A DNA stretch of 64,000 bases, taken from Arthrobacter sp. Soil764. GTDB lineage: Bacteria; Actinomycetota; Actinomycetes; Actinomycetales; Micrococcaceae. The notes under the pieces were generated by a model that had not been told where the DNA came from, searched no databases, and worked only from the letters and a program-made list of their open reading frames with translations. The stretch covers positions 1-64,000 of the forward strand of contig NZ_LMSI01000009.1 of assembly GCF_001428075.1 (NCBI RefSeq), given 5' to 3'. This document shows, piece after piece, positions 44,047-52,536 of the stretch. The position numbers were made by a program, and so were the translations under genes. Position 1 is the stretch's first letter. Every line of letters begins with the position of its first letter.

Positions 44047-45498
44047 ATGATGGAAACTCAAGCGCTCGACTTCCCCAAGATCAACGCCGTTCTACGCACT
44101 AACGGAACCGGCGAAGTCACCATCAACGGGACCTCCCACGCGATCGAGGCCGCCGACGAAGCCGCCGTCCTTAGCGGTGCATTACGAATCATCACCGAAA
44201 CCGCGGCTCAGCTCGGCCGACCCGTCCGCGTCAGCACCACTGACCCGGACGGGCAGGGCCTCATCATCGTCTCCCCCGAAGGCGTCGTCAGCGAGGCCGC
44301 ACCGATCAAGCCCACCCCGAAGCGGGAGCAGGACACCCTGCCCGTTACGGCAGCCCCTTCGCTGGAAATGGCTAAGGCCACGACCACGGCCGCGCCTGTT
44401 TCGGTCCCCGATGCCTCTGCGGCCGAAGAAGTGCCGGCACAAGCTGCCGACGCCGCACCGTTGACCTTCAGCGCAGCCGTTACAGCCGCGCCCGCCGGGG
44501 CGCCCGCACGGGCTGCCACAGCAGCCGCTGTGGAGCCTGCCACCCGGCGCAGTCTCAAAGACACTTCGTTCCTCATTAGCGCGCCCGTGCTCCAGCCGGC
44601 CACGCGCGGCTGGCGGGGCGTTCTCAGCCGCTTGGGCTTCCGCATGGACCCCTCGGCCGAGGAGCTGGCCGAACGGGAAGACATCCGCACAGTGAGCCAG
44701 CACTGGCCCGGCCCCCGCACCGTAGCCGTCGTCAACCGCAAGGGCGGAGCGAACAAGACCCCCACCGTCGTGATGCTCAGTGCGATCCTGGCCCGCTACA
44801 GCGGCGCAGCGACCGTCGCCTGGGACAACAACGAATCACAGGGGACGCTCGGCTGGCGCACCGAAAAGGGCGGCCATGACAACAGCGTCCTGGATCTCAT
44901 CGACTCATCAAAGGCGCTGCTCTCCCCCAGCGCCCAAGCAGCCGAGATCGCCCGGTTCGTCCACCACCAGACCTCGGACAAGTTCGACGTCCTGCGCTCA
45001 GACGAGAACGAGGAGGGCGACCACGAAGTGACCGCAGAGGAGGTGGACATCGCCCACCAGGTACTCACCCGCTACTACCGTCTGATCGTCATGGACTCCG
45101 GAAACACGGCCCGCGCCGCAAATTGGCGGCGAATGATCCACCACACTAACCAGCTCGTGGTCCCCGTGACAGCCATCGAAGACCGCGCCGAGGCCGCGCG
45201 CCTGACCCTCCAAACGCTGGAATCCCGCGGCGGCCACGACGGCGAGCTGGCCCGCAACGCCGTTGTCATCGTGTCCGAATCCACCGACGCCAAGCGCAGC
45301 ATGAGCGGCGACGCCCTCAAACGCGCCAAGGACGAGGCCCGACGGATCGCTGACGGCTTCGCCCCCCATGTACGTGCCGTGGTCCGCATCCCCTACGACC
45401 CCGCACTGGTCAATGGCCCCATCCGCTACGACGCCCTCCAACCAGCTACCCAGCGCGCGTGGCTTGCGGCAACCGCCGCCGTCGCAAAAGGTTTCTAA
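44047..45498 (+). CDS. MinD/ParA-like ATPase of the transfer region
   Basis: A 483-residue protein. The N-terminal 190 residues are low-complexity Ala/Pro/Thr-rich; the C-terminal part is a MinD/ParA ATPase with P-loop VVNRKGGANKTPTV and VAWDNNESQGTLGWR as the switch region. The P-loop has Asn for the Gly before the catalytic Lys, a variant seen in the SCO5717-like group. It probably positions the transfer machine rather than partitioning the plasmid, since a separate ParA lies at 48.6 kb. Confidence 0.82.
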   Translation: MMETQALDFPKINAVLRTNGTGEVTINGTSHAIEAADEAAVLSGALRIITETAAQLGRPVRVSTTDPDGQGLIIVSPEGVVSEAAPIKPTPKREQDTLPVTAAPSLEMAKATTTAAPVSVPDASAAEEVPAQAADAAPLTFSAAVTAAPAGAPARAATAAAVEPATRRSLKDTSFLISAPVLQPATRGWRGVLSRLGFRMDPSAEELAEREDIRTVSQHWPGPRTVAVVNRKGGANKTPTVVMLSAILARYSGAATVAWDNNESQGTLGWRTEKGGHDNSVLDLIDSSKALLSPSAQAAEIARFVHHQTSDKFDVLRSDENEEGDHEVTAEEVDIAHQVLTRYYRLIVMDSGNTARAANWRRMIHHTNQLVVPVTAIEDRAEAARLTLQTLESRGGHDGELARNAVVIVSESTDAKRSMSGDALKRAKDEARRIADGFAPHVRAVVRIPYDPALVNGPIRYDALQPATQRAWLAATAAVAKGF

Positions 45499-45566
45499 GA
45501 GCGATGAAACCGACACGCCGTACTTTATGTCCAGTCCCCAGCGTTTCAGAAACTAACGTGAGGGGC

Positions 45567-45797
45567 ATGGCAATTCAGAAACGCGCACGCGGAGGACGCC
45601 CTTCTAAAGGGGACCGTCATGTTCTGACTACCCGGCTCCCCGTTGCAGACGCAGAAAAGTTATTCGCTGTAGCAGATCACCAAGGGCAGTCGGCTAGTGA
45701 GTTCATCGCACATGCCGTTGCTGAAAAGCTCGCCGCCATCGACATGACATTCGTTGCCGGCCAGGGGGAACTGCCTATCGGCCGTATCGCCTCTTAA
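45567..45797 (+). CDS. Small ribbon-helix-helix-like protein
   Basis: A 76-residue protein: a basic N terminus (RGGRPSKGDRHVLTTRLP) followed by two helices (DAEKLFAVADHQ, ASEFIAHAVAEKLAAI), as in CopG/RHH repressors. It may be a transfer or copy-number regulator. GAGGGG precedes the ATG at 45567; another ATG at 45504 with AAGAG is possible. Confidence 0.65.
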   Translation: MAIQKRARGGRPSKGDRHVLTTRLPVADAEKLFAVADHQGQSASEFIAHAVAEKLAAIDMTFVAGQGELPIGRIAS

Positions 45798-45802
45798 AAG
45801 AG

Positions 45803-45827
45803 GAAGGCCCGCACTAGGCGGGCCTTC
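45803..45827 (+). terminator. Terminator after the RHH gene
   Basis: A 10-bp perfect GC-rich stem (45803-45812 with 45818-45827) and 5-nt loop, six bases after the stop codon. Confidence 0.7.
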
Positions 45828-45883
45828 TCGAAGCATTAAGTCCAGATCCAGTTCTTGGCGGGACATGATCTGAACTTTTACAA

Positions 45884-45900
45884 CACCCACGCTGTGGGTG
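45884..45900. promoter_or_regulatory. Palindrome upstream of the replication gene
   Basis: CACCCAC-GCT-GTGGGTG is a perfect 7-bp palindrome 37 bp upstream of the chosen rep start. It could be a repressor site or a mRNA hairpin controlling Rep synthesis. Confidence 0.4.
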
Positions 45901-45936
45901 CCATTTGTGTTACCTCGAAAGGAACTACTGCACACC

Positions 45937-47781
45937 ATGGTACCGGAACCGGTATCGGCGTCAACGCATGCCCTTATGGGTGTCGCGCCGTACGTGAAGC
46001 CAAAAGATGCATGGAGCCTTGCTCCGATGATTGCTGGCGCCCCTTCTTACCGACTTGGTCGTTGGATTGGCTCGCGGTTTCAGTACCCCCGGCCGAGCAA
46101 CGCACCGAAAATCACTCGGGTTCTGCCGGAACGTCCTGCGGCGGTAATGGTGCATGGCCCGGATGGCAGTGTTGCCACGCTGTGCCTGGACTTTGACACG
46201 TCCAAGGCCCTCAAGGGTGTGGTTGACGCGGACGCTGCCCGGGTGGGGCGGTTGTTGTCGGCGTGCGGGATGGTTTTTGTTGAGGACTTTTCCCCTAGTG
46301 GCGGCCGCCACCTGTACATCCCACTGCGGGACCGTATCGGCGCAGCTGAAGCCAGGGAACTGGTCGAAGCACTCGCACTGACGGCCAGGAGTCTGGACCC
46401 GAGTCCGCACCAAAACATCACGGATGGATGTATCCGCGTCCCTGGATCGGTGCACAAGGCTGGCGGGCACCAAACCCTAATCACTCCACTCTCCCAGGCC
46501 TACGACATCCTGCGGCGACGCAACCCAGCCTCTGCGCTGATGGAGCTTCGGTCCGCGCTGGCTCCGGAGCTAACCCGGAAGCGCGCACTCAAAGCCCGTG
46601 CAGCCAAGACTGTTGCCGGACAGCGAACCGGGATTCTGCCGGCACTACCGCTAAACGCTGGTAGTGAAGCGCCGCTGCGTAAGGTCGCCCGAACCGGTCT
46701 GTACGACACGGCCAGGTACAAGGGCCCATCCGAGGCTCGCATGGCTGTACTGAACCACTTCAGCGCCTGCGGCTGGTCCCTGCAAGACGTCGAGAACGAA
46801 CTCACCGGCCAGTTCCCGGGGCTGGCCGCCCTATACGGAACCCCCCAACGCCAGGCGCGACTCCTGCCCTACGAGTGGACCAAAGCCCAGTCCCTCACTT
46901 CCAACCAAACCCTTCAGAAACGACTCCCCCGTAAACACAGGAAAAAGAGTGCCCCTATTAACAACACAAGCCAAACTTTAACCACCGGGGGGGCAGGGAA
47001 CCTTAGCAGCGCCGGTGTGCAGCAGCTCGTAAACGATCTGGAAAATGTCCTCTACGCAGTCCTCGATCACAGACTGCAAGCCAGAGGCCGGCAAGGCCTC
47101 AGCCTCCGTCTGCTCATTCGTGGACTACTGGGCTACATGAGAGCCAAGGAAACTGATGTTCTTGATGTTGGATGTCGAACTCTTGCTGTGGCGATGGGAA
47201 AACACCACGTCACCATTGCGCGGCTTCTGCCCGTCCTGGTTGCTGCCTCCGATGGAATCCTGACTAAAGTCATGAACGCACGTCACAAAGCCGCCGACGT
47301 ATACCTCATCCAGCTCCCCGAGCAATATCAACAACTAGCCCGCGAACTAGCTTGGCGAAAAGGAAAAATTCATGCCATTCGGCCTGTTTTTCGGGCACTC
47401 GGGGACGCTACAGCGCTGGTGTACGAAGCCATCGAACGCGGCCGCCACTCCCCCACAACTGCGGATCTCGTGCGGGCCACCGGTGTCAGCCGGAATGCAT
47501 GCTCGGCCGCGTTGGCCGAGATGGAAGCCTTGGGTATGGTCCAACGTCAGGGACACGCGTGGAAGACCACCACAGTCAACTTACGCATGCTCGCGGCACG
47601 ACTCGGCGTCATGGATGACTACCTTGATCAAATCAGCCGTAACCGGAATGAACGCGCTGCCTGGCACGCTTACCTAGACCGGTTTCGTACCCCCAAGGTC
47701 GAAGAGACTGACCTGTTTGATCTAGAACGGGACGAGTACTGGATACCACCCGACGATGCGGCAATTTGGCATGCAGCTTGA
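45937..47781 (+). CDS. Plasmid replication protein with primase-polymerase (AEP) domain
   Basis: A 614-residue protein. Residues about 60-200 form an archaeo-eukaryotic primase-type domain: LCLDFDTSKA (metal-binding DxD) and SPSGGRHLYIPL (the sxH motif). The C terminus has a winged helix (TTADLVRATGVSRNACSAAL). Proteins of this form initiate replication of actinobacterial plasmids. AAAGGAA stands 13 bp before the ATG at 45937, preferred over a GTG at 45898. The non-coding repeat region and partition genes follow directly. Confidence 0.85.
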   Translation: MVPEPVSASTHALMGVAPYVKPKDAWSLAPMIAGAPSYRLGRWIGSRFQYPRPSNAPKITRVLPERPAAVMVHGPDGSVATLCLDFDTSKALKGVVDADAARVGRLLSACGMVFVEDFSPSGGRHLYIPLRDRIGAAEARELVEALALTARSLDPSPHQNITDGCIRVPGSVHKAGGHQTLITPLSQAYDILRRRNPASALMELRSALAPELTRKRALKARAAKTVAGQRTGILPALPLNAGSEAPLRKVARTGLYDTARYKGPSEARMAVLNHFSACGWSLQDVENELTGQFPGLAALYGTPQRQARLLPYEWTKAQSLTSNQTLQKRLPRKHRKKSAPINNTSQTLTTGGAGNLSSAGVQQLVNDLENVLYAVLDHRLQARGRQGLSLRLLIRGLLGYMRAKETDVLDVGCRTLAVAMGKHHVTIARLLPVLVAASDGILTKVMNARHKAADVYLIQLPEQYQQLARELAWRKGKIHAIRPVFRALGDATALVYEAIERGRHSPTTADLVRATGVSRNACSAALAEMEALGMVQRQGHAWKTTTVNLRMLAARLGVMDDYLDQISRNRNERAAWHAYLDRFRTPKVEETDLFDLERDEYWIPPDDAAIWHAA

Positions 47782-48248
47782 GGCCGGAATGACAGGAAAG
47801 ACTTAGGACTGCATTACGGTGAAGCCTGCAAGCAAGTCGAGGAGGATCTTCACGATCTCGAGCGTGAATCTCATTGGCTGGCACCCCAGGTCTCTGCCTT
47901 ATGGAAGCGGCTTAAGACTCTTAGTTCTCGCCGCCTGTTGTGAACCCCGCGGTCGGACAAGGAGCATGCGGAGAGAATCAATCTTGACGTATTTATTATT
48001 GTGGCGTTCTACTGTTGCTGGTGGGGCGGCTCTTCTGCGGAACTCTGTGCACCTTCAGACTTTGGGCCGTAAGTGTCTTCGGTTAGAAGGGCTGGCAACT
48101 CCCGAGTGTCCCCGGCTCAAACGAGTTGGCCCCAATGTTGGCGCTATGAAGACGTCATCGTCACGCAATAGCCCTTGAGTCTTGCGCCCCGGAGTACGGG
48201 CGTGTGCCCTCAGCCCTCTTGGGATTAGCGACATATGTAATAAATCCA

Positions 48249-48259
48249 GACGTATTTAT
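48249..48259. repeat. Partition-type half repeat (GACGTATTTAT)
   Basis: The reverse complement matches the left arm of the 48473 and 48563 palindromes (ATAAATACGTC). A similar half copy, TGACGTATTTATTA, is at 47985-47998. Confidence 0.55.
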
Positions 48260-48466
48260 CGCGTTCTCATGCGGTGGCCGCCAAAGGCGCGACCATGCAG
48301 TGCCGGTGGAAGTCCTTGAGGGCACTCTCCGGGCTCTTCTCTGGCGAGCAGCTGATGCCGATGTGACGCCAGGGATAGTTCTCGGTCGCCTCCCGGAGCC
48401 AGGCGTTGGATCTTGGGAACCGCCCCTCTTCCTCTATAGCTTCGCCTATATGTAGCGACGCGCCGA

Positions 48467-48516
48467 GATAAATACGTCATGACGTAAAGATAGACGGATA
48501 GATTGATAGCCAGATG
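48467..48516. repeat. Partition repeat unit 1
   Basis: The palindrome TACGTCATGACGTA (48473-48486) is followed at 48489 by a run of seven 4-bp units of GAYN type (GATA GACG GATA GATT GATA GCCA GATG). Unit 2 begins exactly 90 bp further on. Confidence 0.65.
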
Positions 48517-48556
48517 TCCAGTTTGAGGATGGGGCGGACGTGTAACGCCTCGGGCT

Positions 48557-48622
48557 AATAAATACGTCATGACATAAAGATAGATTGATTGACGGATTGA
48601 TAGACGGGCAGACAGCCAGATT
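48557..48622. repeat. Partition repeat unit 2
   Basis: The near-palindrome TACGTCATGACATA (48563-48576) is followed at 48579 by eleven 4-bp units of the same GAYN kind, ending 25 bp before the parA start. Confidence 0.65.
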
Positions 48623-48646
48623 TATTAATTGCAATTGAGGTGACAT

Positions 48647-49417
48647 GTGAAAGTAACTGCGATAGGGAACCGAAAGGGCGGAGTCGGTAAGACCTCTGTG
48701 ACATTGGGTCTTGCCACCGGTCTGAAGTTAATTGGCAAAAAAGTGCTGGTGATCGACCTGGATCCTCAGGCAAACGTCACCGAAGCACTTGAAGGTTCCG
48801 GTGAGTTCGACGTTTTCGACGTGTTGTATGGGGGAGATGCTGGCACTTTGGGTCAGGCCATCACCAAGACCTCTTGGCCTGGCATTGATCTCATCCCGAG
48901 CTCCGAATCGCTCGCGCGGCTGGAATCGGAAAGCATCATGACACCAGAGTTGCGGTTGAAGACCGCCGCCTGGGGCGCTGAGGAATTGATGGCATACGAT
49001 CACATTCTTTTGGATCTTCCTCCCGCGTTGGGTCGTCTTACGCTCAATGGCCTTATTTGGGCTGATCGAGTCCTCGCCATAACGGAGCCTGCGGCCTTCT
49101 CGGTGAAAGGCGTCACCGAATTCCTGGAGACAGTGAAGAAAGTGCAGTCGTTACCGCACCTGAATCCGGCACTTGAGTTCCTAGGAATCATCATCAACAA
49201 GACCAGTTCGCCCCTGACAGGGGAGCATGCCTTCCAAATCGGCGAACTGGAGGCTGCCTATGGGCAAGACGTAAGGAGTCCTCACCTTCCGCTCAGGACC
49301 GCCATGCAGGACTCTGTCAGTTCGAGAGCCCCTCTTACAAAGCTCAACAGCAGGGGAGCTGTAATCATGACCGAAAAGTTCATCGAGCACGCTCGCTTTA
49401 TCGATGGAGTCAACTGA
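48647..49417 (+). CDS. parA: ParA partition ATPase
   Basis: A 256-residue ParA/Soj-type Walker ATPase: deviant P-loop IGNRKGGVGKTSV at the N terminus, VIDLDPQANVTEAL, and LLDLPPALGRLTL. Without an N-terminal HTH it is type Ib-like. It would segregate the plasmid using the adjacent centromere protein and repeats. GTG start after TGAGGTGACAT. Its stop overlaps the next start (TGATG). Confidence 0.92.
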   Translation: MKVTAIGNRKGGVGKTSVTLGLATGLKLIGKKVLVIDLDPQANVTEALEGSGEFDVFDVLYGGDAGTLGQAITKTSWPGIDLIPSSESLARLESESIMTPELRLKTAAWGAEELMAYDHILLDLPPALGRLTLNGLIWADRVLAITEPAAFSVKGVTEFLETVKKVQSLPHLNPALEFLGIIINKTSSPLTGEHAFQIGELEAAYGQDVRSPHLPLRTAMQDSVSSRAPLTKLNSRGAVIMTEKFIEHARFIDGVN

Positions 49418-49740
49418 TGCCAGTAGAGAGAAAATCAGCGATCCGCAAGGCACCCGCTGCGGACGTAGTCGATGTTCTGACCTCCCGAAGCGACAGTAGG
49501 CAAGAGCTGTCTACGGAACCTTCGCGTGCGCAGTCACCTGACCCGCTAGAGGTTGCTCCGCGAGCATCGACAAACAGGCGGCCGGGACCGGGCCGTCCCC
49601 GAAGCAAACGTCGGATGGAACCCTTCTCCTCAAAGATCGAAATCGAACTCAGAGACGAGATGGATGACTATGTGGCCGAGCACGGACTTTCCATCATCGA
49701 CTTCCTGGATGAGGCGGTCAGGGACCGCCTCAAAAAATAA
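49417..49740 (+). CDS. Small centromere-binding partner of ParA (RHH, ParG-like)
   Basis: A 107-residue protein with a disordered, basic N-terminal half (RRPGPGRPRSKRR) and a C-terminal ribbon-helix-helix (SSKIEIELRDEMDDYVAEHGLSIIDFLDEAV). This is the form of ParG/ParB-type partners of type Ib ParA. It likely binds the TACGTC repeats upstream of parA and the palindrome at its own 3' end. Confidence 0.8.
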   Translation: MPVERKSAIRKAPAADVVDVLTSRSDSRQELSTEPSRAQSPDPLEVAPRASTNRRPGPGRPRSKRRMEPFSSKIEIELRDEMDDYVAEHGLSIIDFLDEAVRDRLKK

Positions 49741-49761
49741 TTACGTCTTGACGTAATTATT
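49736..49761. repeat. Perfect inverted repeat at the end of the par operon
   Basis: Two 12-bp perfect arms AATAATTACGTC and GACGTAATTATT (49736-49747 with 49750-49761) overlap the stop codon of the parA partner gene. It shares the TACGTC-GACGTA core with the repeats before parA, and may be a further binding site and/or a terminator. Confidence 0.7.
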
Positions 49762-49785
49762 GACCACTAACTGCCGTGTCCGAGG

Positions 49786-51387
49786 GTGGCCTGCCGAAAT
49801 AAACCAAACCAGCTGATGGGCTGCCTCTTATTGTCTGATGCCTCATCTAACATCCTTCAAATAGACCGTATTTGGATGGCTTTTGATGGGGGCATTGTGA
49901 AAGCACTTGAGGACTGGCCAGCACTTACACCGGAAGTGCGTACACAATTGGGCCTTTCCCGGCGAACACCAAAGCCAGAGACGACGGTTGCAGCCAGGCA
50001 TCCGGAAGTTCTGGACATGTGGGACGACGAAAACCTATTCGGCCCCAACGACATTCCGGCCTCATCACCAGTGAAGGTCCGCTGGGTATGCAAGCAGGGG
50101 CACAGGTTCGTGGAATCAGCAGTGGTCCAATGCGGTGCTGTCTCAGGCTGGCGACGCAAGGCCGGAGGCTCTCGAGCATGTCTTACCTGCCTGGGGGAGC
50201 AAGAACACGGATGGGTGCGCCTCCAGTGCGGACACGAAGTCATCGCCAAACCAGGCGCCGAAAACATGGCCGTGTGCCGGCCATGCAGAACCGCTTCCTT
50301 CGCTGCCAGGAAGACAGCGACCGGTCCTAAGTATCCAATCGGTACAGTCATTCAGTCCCGGAACCTTATGACTTCTCAGACGGAGCAGCGGGTGAGAGAC
50401 AAGCTCATCGCTGCAGGGTTCACTGTCCACAAGGGAAGGAGCGCTATCCAGTGCGGCCATGAGCCACAGCGCAACAATTTTCCCATCCTTACCCCGGACA
50501 TCCTGATCTCCAAGAGCAAGGTATGTGTGGAAGTGGACCCGGCGCACACCCATGTTGGTAAAGAAAAGGACGACCGAACACGCAACCAGCTGCTCGCCGC
50601 CGCCGGATGGCAGGTGGTTCGTCTAAGGATCGGCGGGCTTGGACCCGTCGGAGAGCATGATGTGGTGGCCGAATCTGAAAGCGTTACGAATGAGGCAATG
50701 GATGCCTTGGCTTCAGCCGTGTCAGATGCGGTGGTAGGCCGTCCCGGAATTATCCGCAGGATCGCGAAAAAGGCTCCCACAGCGGTTCGACAGAAGTCCC
50801 GATTGGGTGCCATTGCTGAACACAAGTACTACGAAAACGCATTCTATGTCTCATGGCAGCTGAACTCTGGACGAGCACAGCGCATGGTAGCCATGGACCA
50901 CGGGCGATACCTTGCCATTGCAGAAGGCTGGGACCCGCCGCAGTTTATCTGCCACCTCGGGCTGGATGAGCTGCCAAGAAAACAATGGCGCACTGCCTTG
51001 CAGGACATCTTGGCACAAATGTCGGATACAGATTTTGTGCCGAGGTCCAGGTTCCCTTGGGGCGACGAGCTCTTCATTGGAGAGCAGGCATCAACAGTCC
51101 GAGTACACCCAAAGTTCTATTTGGGTGCTTCAGCATGGGAGCTCACAGCCAACATCGTCGGCGCAAACGTCTTCTCTGAGGCTGCAATATGTGCCGATAG
51201 AGATGTCCAGGCGGAGCTTCATCCAGAGGCCGTCCAGCGCGGCTGGCGGATTGCAGCCGTTGGCCAATGCAAGGGAAAGTACGGGGATTACCAAGAAATC
51301 CAACTACTCTGGCGATCACCGTTGCAGGCGCCGACGGGGGTTGATGAAAGTGAGGCGCTTGCTGCAAGCAACAACGTCGGCCATTGA
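49786..51387 (+). CDS. Zinc-ribbon protein with Vsr/DUF559-like nuclease domain
   Basis: A protein of up to 533 residues. Residues about 95-180 contain two zinc-binding segments (WVCKQGHRF...CLTCLGE and LQCGHEVI...CRPC). Residues about 195-290 carry a PD-(D/E)xK-type nuclease pattern: TPDILI, then KVCVEVDPAHTH, then RTRNQLLAAAGWQVVRLR, as in Vsr and DUF559 proteins. The C-terminal 230 residues are unrecognised. A host-defence nuclease is plausible. The start is uncertain: ATG 49876 and GTG 49897 are alternatives. Confidence 0.7.
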   Translation: MACRNKPNQLMGCLLLSDASSNILQIDRIWMAFDGGIVKALEDWPALTPEVRTQLGLSRRTPKPETTVAARHPEVLDMWDDENLFGPNDIPASSPVKVRWVCKQGHRFVESAVVQCGAVSGWRRKAGGSRACLTCLGEQEHGWVRLQCGHEVIAKPGAENMAVCRPCRTASFAARKTATGPKYPIGTVIQSRNLMTSQTEQRVRDKLIAAGFTVHKGRSAIQCGHEPQRNNFPILTPDILISKSKVCVEVDPAHTHVGKEKDDRTRNQLLAAAGWQVVRLRIGGLGPVGEHDVVAESESVTNEAMDALASAVSDAVVGRPGIIRRIAKKAPTAVRQKSRLGAIAEHKYYENAFYVSWQLNSGRAQRMVAMDHGRYLAIAEGWDPPQFICHLGLDELPRKQWRTALQDILAQMSDTDFVPRSRFPWGDELFIGEQASTVRVHPKFYLGASAWELTANIVGANVFSEAAICADRDVQAELHPEAVQRGWRIAAVGQCKGKYGDYQEIQLLWRSPLQAPTGVDESEALAASNNVGH

Positions 51388-51489
51388 CCGGTGTTTACGT
51401 TTACTTGGGGGCCGGTGCGGACAGAGTTAGGGAAAGATGCCGTTCTCCTAGGACCCGCGCCACACATGAAACGACAGGTGGCGATTGAT

Positions 51490-52302
51490 TCAGCTTATGA
51501 CTTCGACCTTGTCGACAACTTCGGCGACGTCGGTATCGGCCTCTTCAGCCCGGTGTCCTGGTTTGGTCAGTTCCAGGCTTGCAAGGTGTTTCTGCAGTCG
51601 CTTGGACATGGGAAGGAATGTGCCAAGGGTGAGGCCTCCAGATAGTACGGCTCCGACGACGGGAATTGCCTTCGCGATGCCGTTGGCGAAGAGTGTTTTG
51701 GTCATACTCACGCCGAGATGCTTGGCGACGTTTTTCACGATCGGGTAGATAACCCCTTGGGTCAGTGCCTGCTGAGGAAGTTTCTTAGCTACATTGGCGG
51801 CTATCATGTTCGCGACTTTCGCCACCCCACCTTGGGCGATCTGCACTCCGAACATTACGCCCACGAACAGGATCAGCATGCTCTCGGTTGCTTCATCGAC
51901 TTCTTCGCCGTCATCGGCGAATAAGTCAGGCCAACTGTAGATGTAGGCCAATTTCTGGGCGATCCGAAGCATATGTCCCATGTACTGCGCGAGGTCGGCC
52001 GGGACAGTGCCGATCATTGCCAGGCCGCCGGGTATACCCGCGAGGGTCGAGAGTCCGGTGACCTTGCTGGTCTCATAAGTGATCGAGGTGTTTGCAGCCT
52101 CCACAACTATTTTGAGCGGGACACCTGCTGCTGCCGGACCGTCAGCGATTGCCCTCTGGATCTGTTCCTCGGTGCAGTAACGCTTGAGCGCTGTTCGCAG
52201 GTAAGCGGCCCTGTCGATCCTCACACCCGGTAGCCTCGCCGCAGCGTCCAGCGCCTGCGTGAAATTCGATCCAGGGCTGGCAATCTCTGAAGTTTCGGTC
52301 AT
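51490..52302 (-). CDS. Hypothetical membrane-associated protein (EcsC-like)
   Basis: A 270-residue protein rich in Ala/Gly helices (STLAGIPGGLAMIGTVPADLAQYMGHMLRIAQKLAYIY, LILFVGVMFGVQIAQGG, AIPVVGAVLSGGLTLGTFLPM), a pattern resembling EcsC-like proteins whose role is unknown. The ATG at 52302 has no ribosome site but a TACGAT hexamer ends 6 bp before it, suggesting a leaderless mRNA. Confidence 0.6.
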   Translation of the reverse strand: MTETSEIASPGSNFTQALDAAARLPGVRIDRAAYLRTALKRYCTEEQIQRAIADGPAAAGVPLKIVVEAANTSITYETSKVTGLSTLAGIPGGLAMIGTVPADLAQYMGHMLRIAQKLAYIYSWPDLFADDGEEVDEATESMLILFVGVMFGVQIAQGGVAKVANMIAANVAKKLPQQALTQGVIYPIVKNVAKHLGVSMTKTLFANGIAKAIPVVGAVLSGGLTLGTFLPMSKRLQKHLASLELTKPGHRAEEADTDVAEVVDKVEVIS

Positions 52303-52536
52303 GGGTAGATCGTATAGGTGGTCGACTTGCAAGACTCATCTGCCGACCCATTCCGATGCGTGGCGATCGATAGCCTGGCATTCTTCACCACCCGCGCTTC
52401 AAGGGGAGTGCTGTGTCTATGGCTATCTATCTTTGTGACCTGAAGCGCGCTCATAATCGATGCCGACGGAACTGCGGCCGTGGCCGGGGCGGATCTTTCC
52501 TGTTGGACCGTCGCACACCTTCAGGGGCCTCGCCAA

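Larger units (their letters stand above)
47782..48646. other. 865-bp non-coding region: probable origin and centromere
   Basis: No convincing gene. It becomes AT-richer than its surroundings after 47980 and contains four copies of an AATACGTC/GACGTATT element (47985, 48249, 48473, 48563), concentrated toward parA. The left part may hold the replication origin; the right part is the likely partition site and parA promoter. Confidence 0.6.

Noticed and set aside
47819..48178. A 119-codon frame in the origin/centromere region
   Set aside because: No ribosome site, Arg/Leu/Ser-rich translation, and the region looks non-coding with partition repeats.
48467..48622. Possible CRISPR array
   Set aside because: There are only two units 90 bp apart, with palindromic heads and simple 4-bp tracts rather than constant repeats and unique spacers; no cas genes are present.
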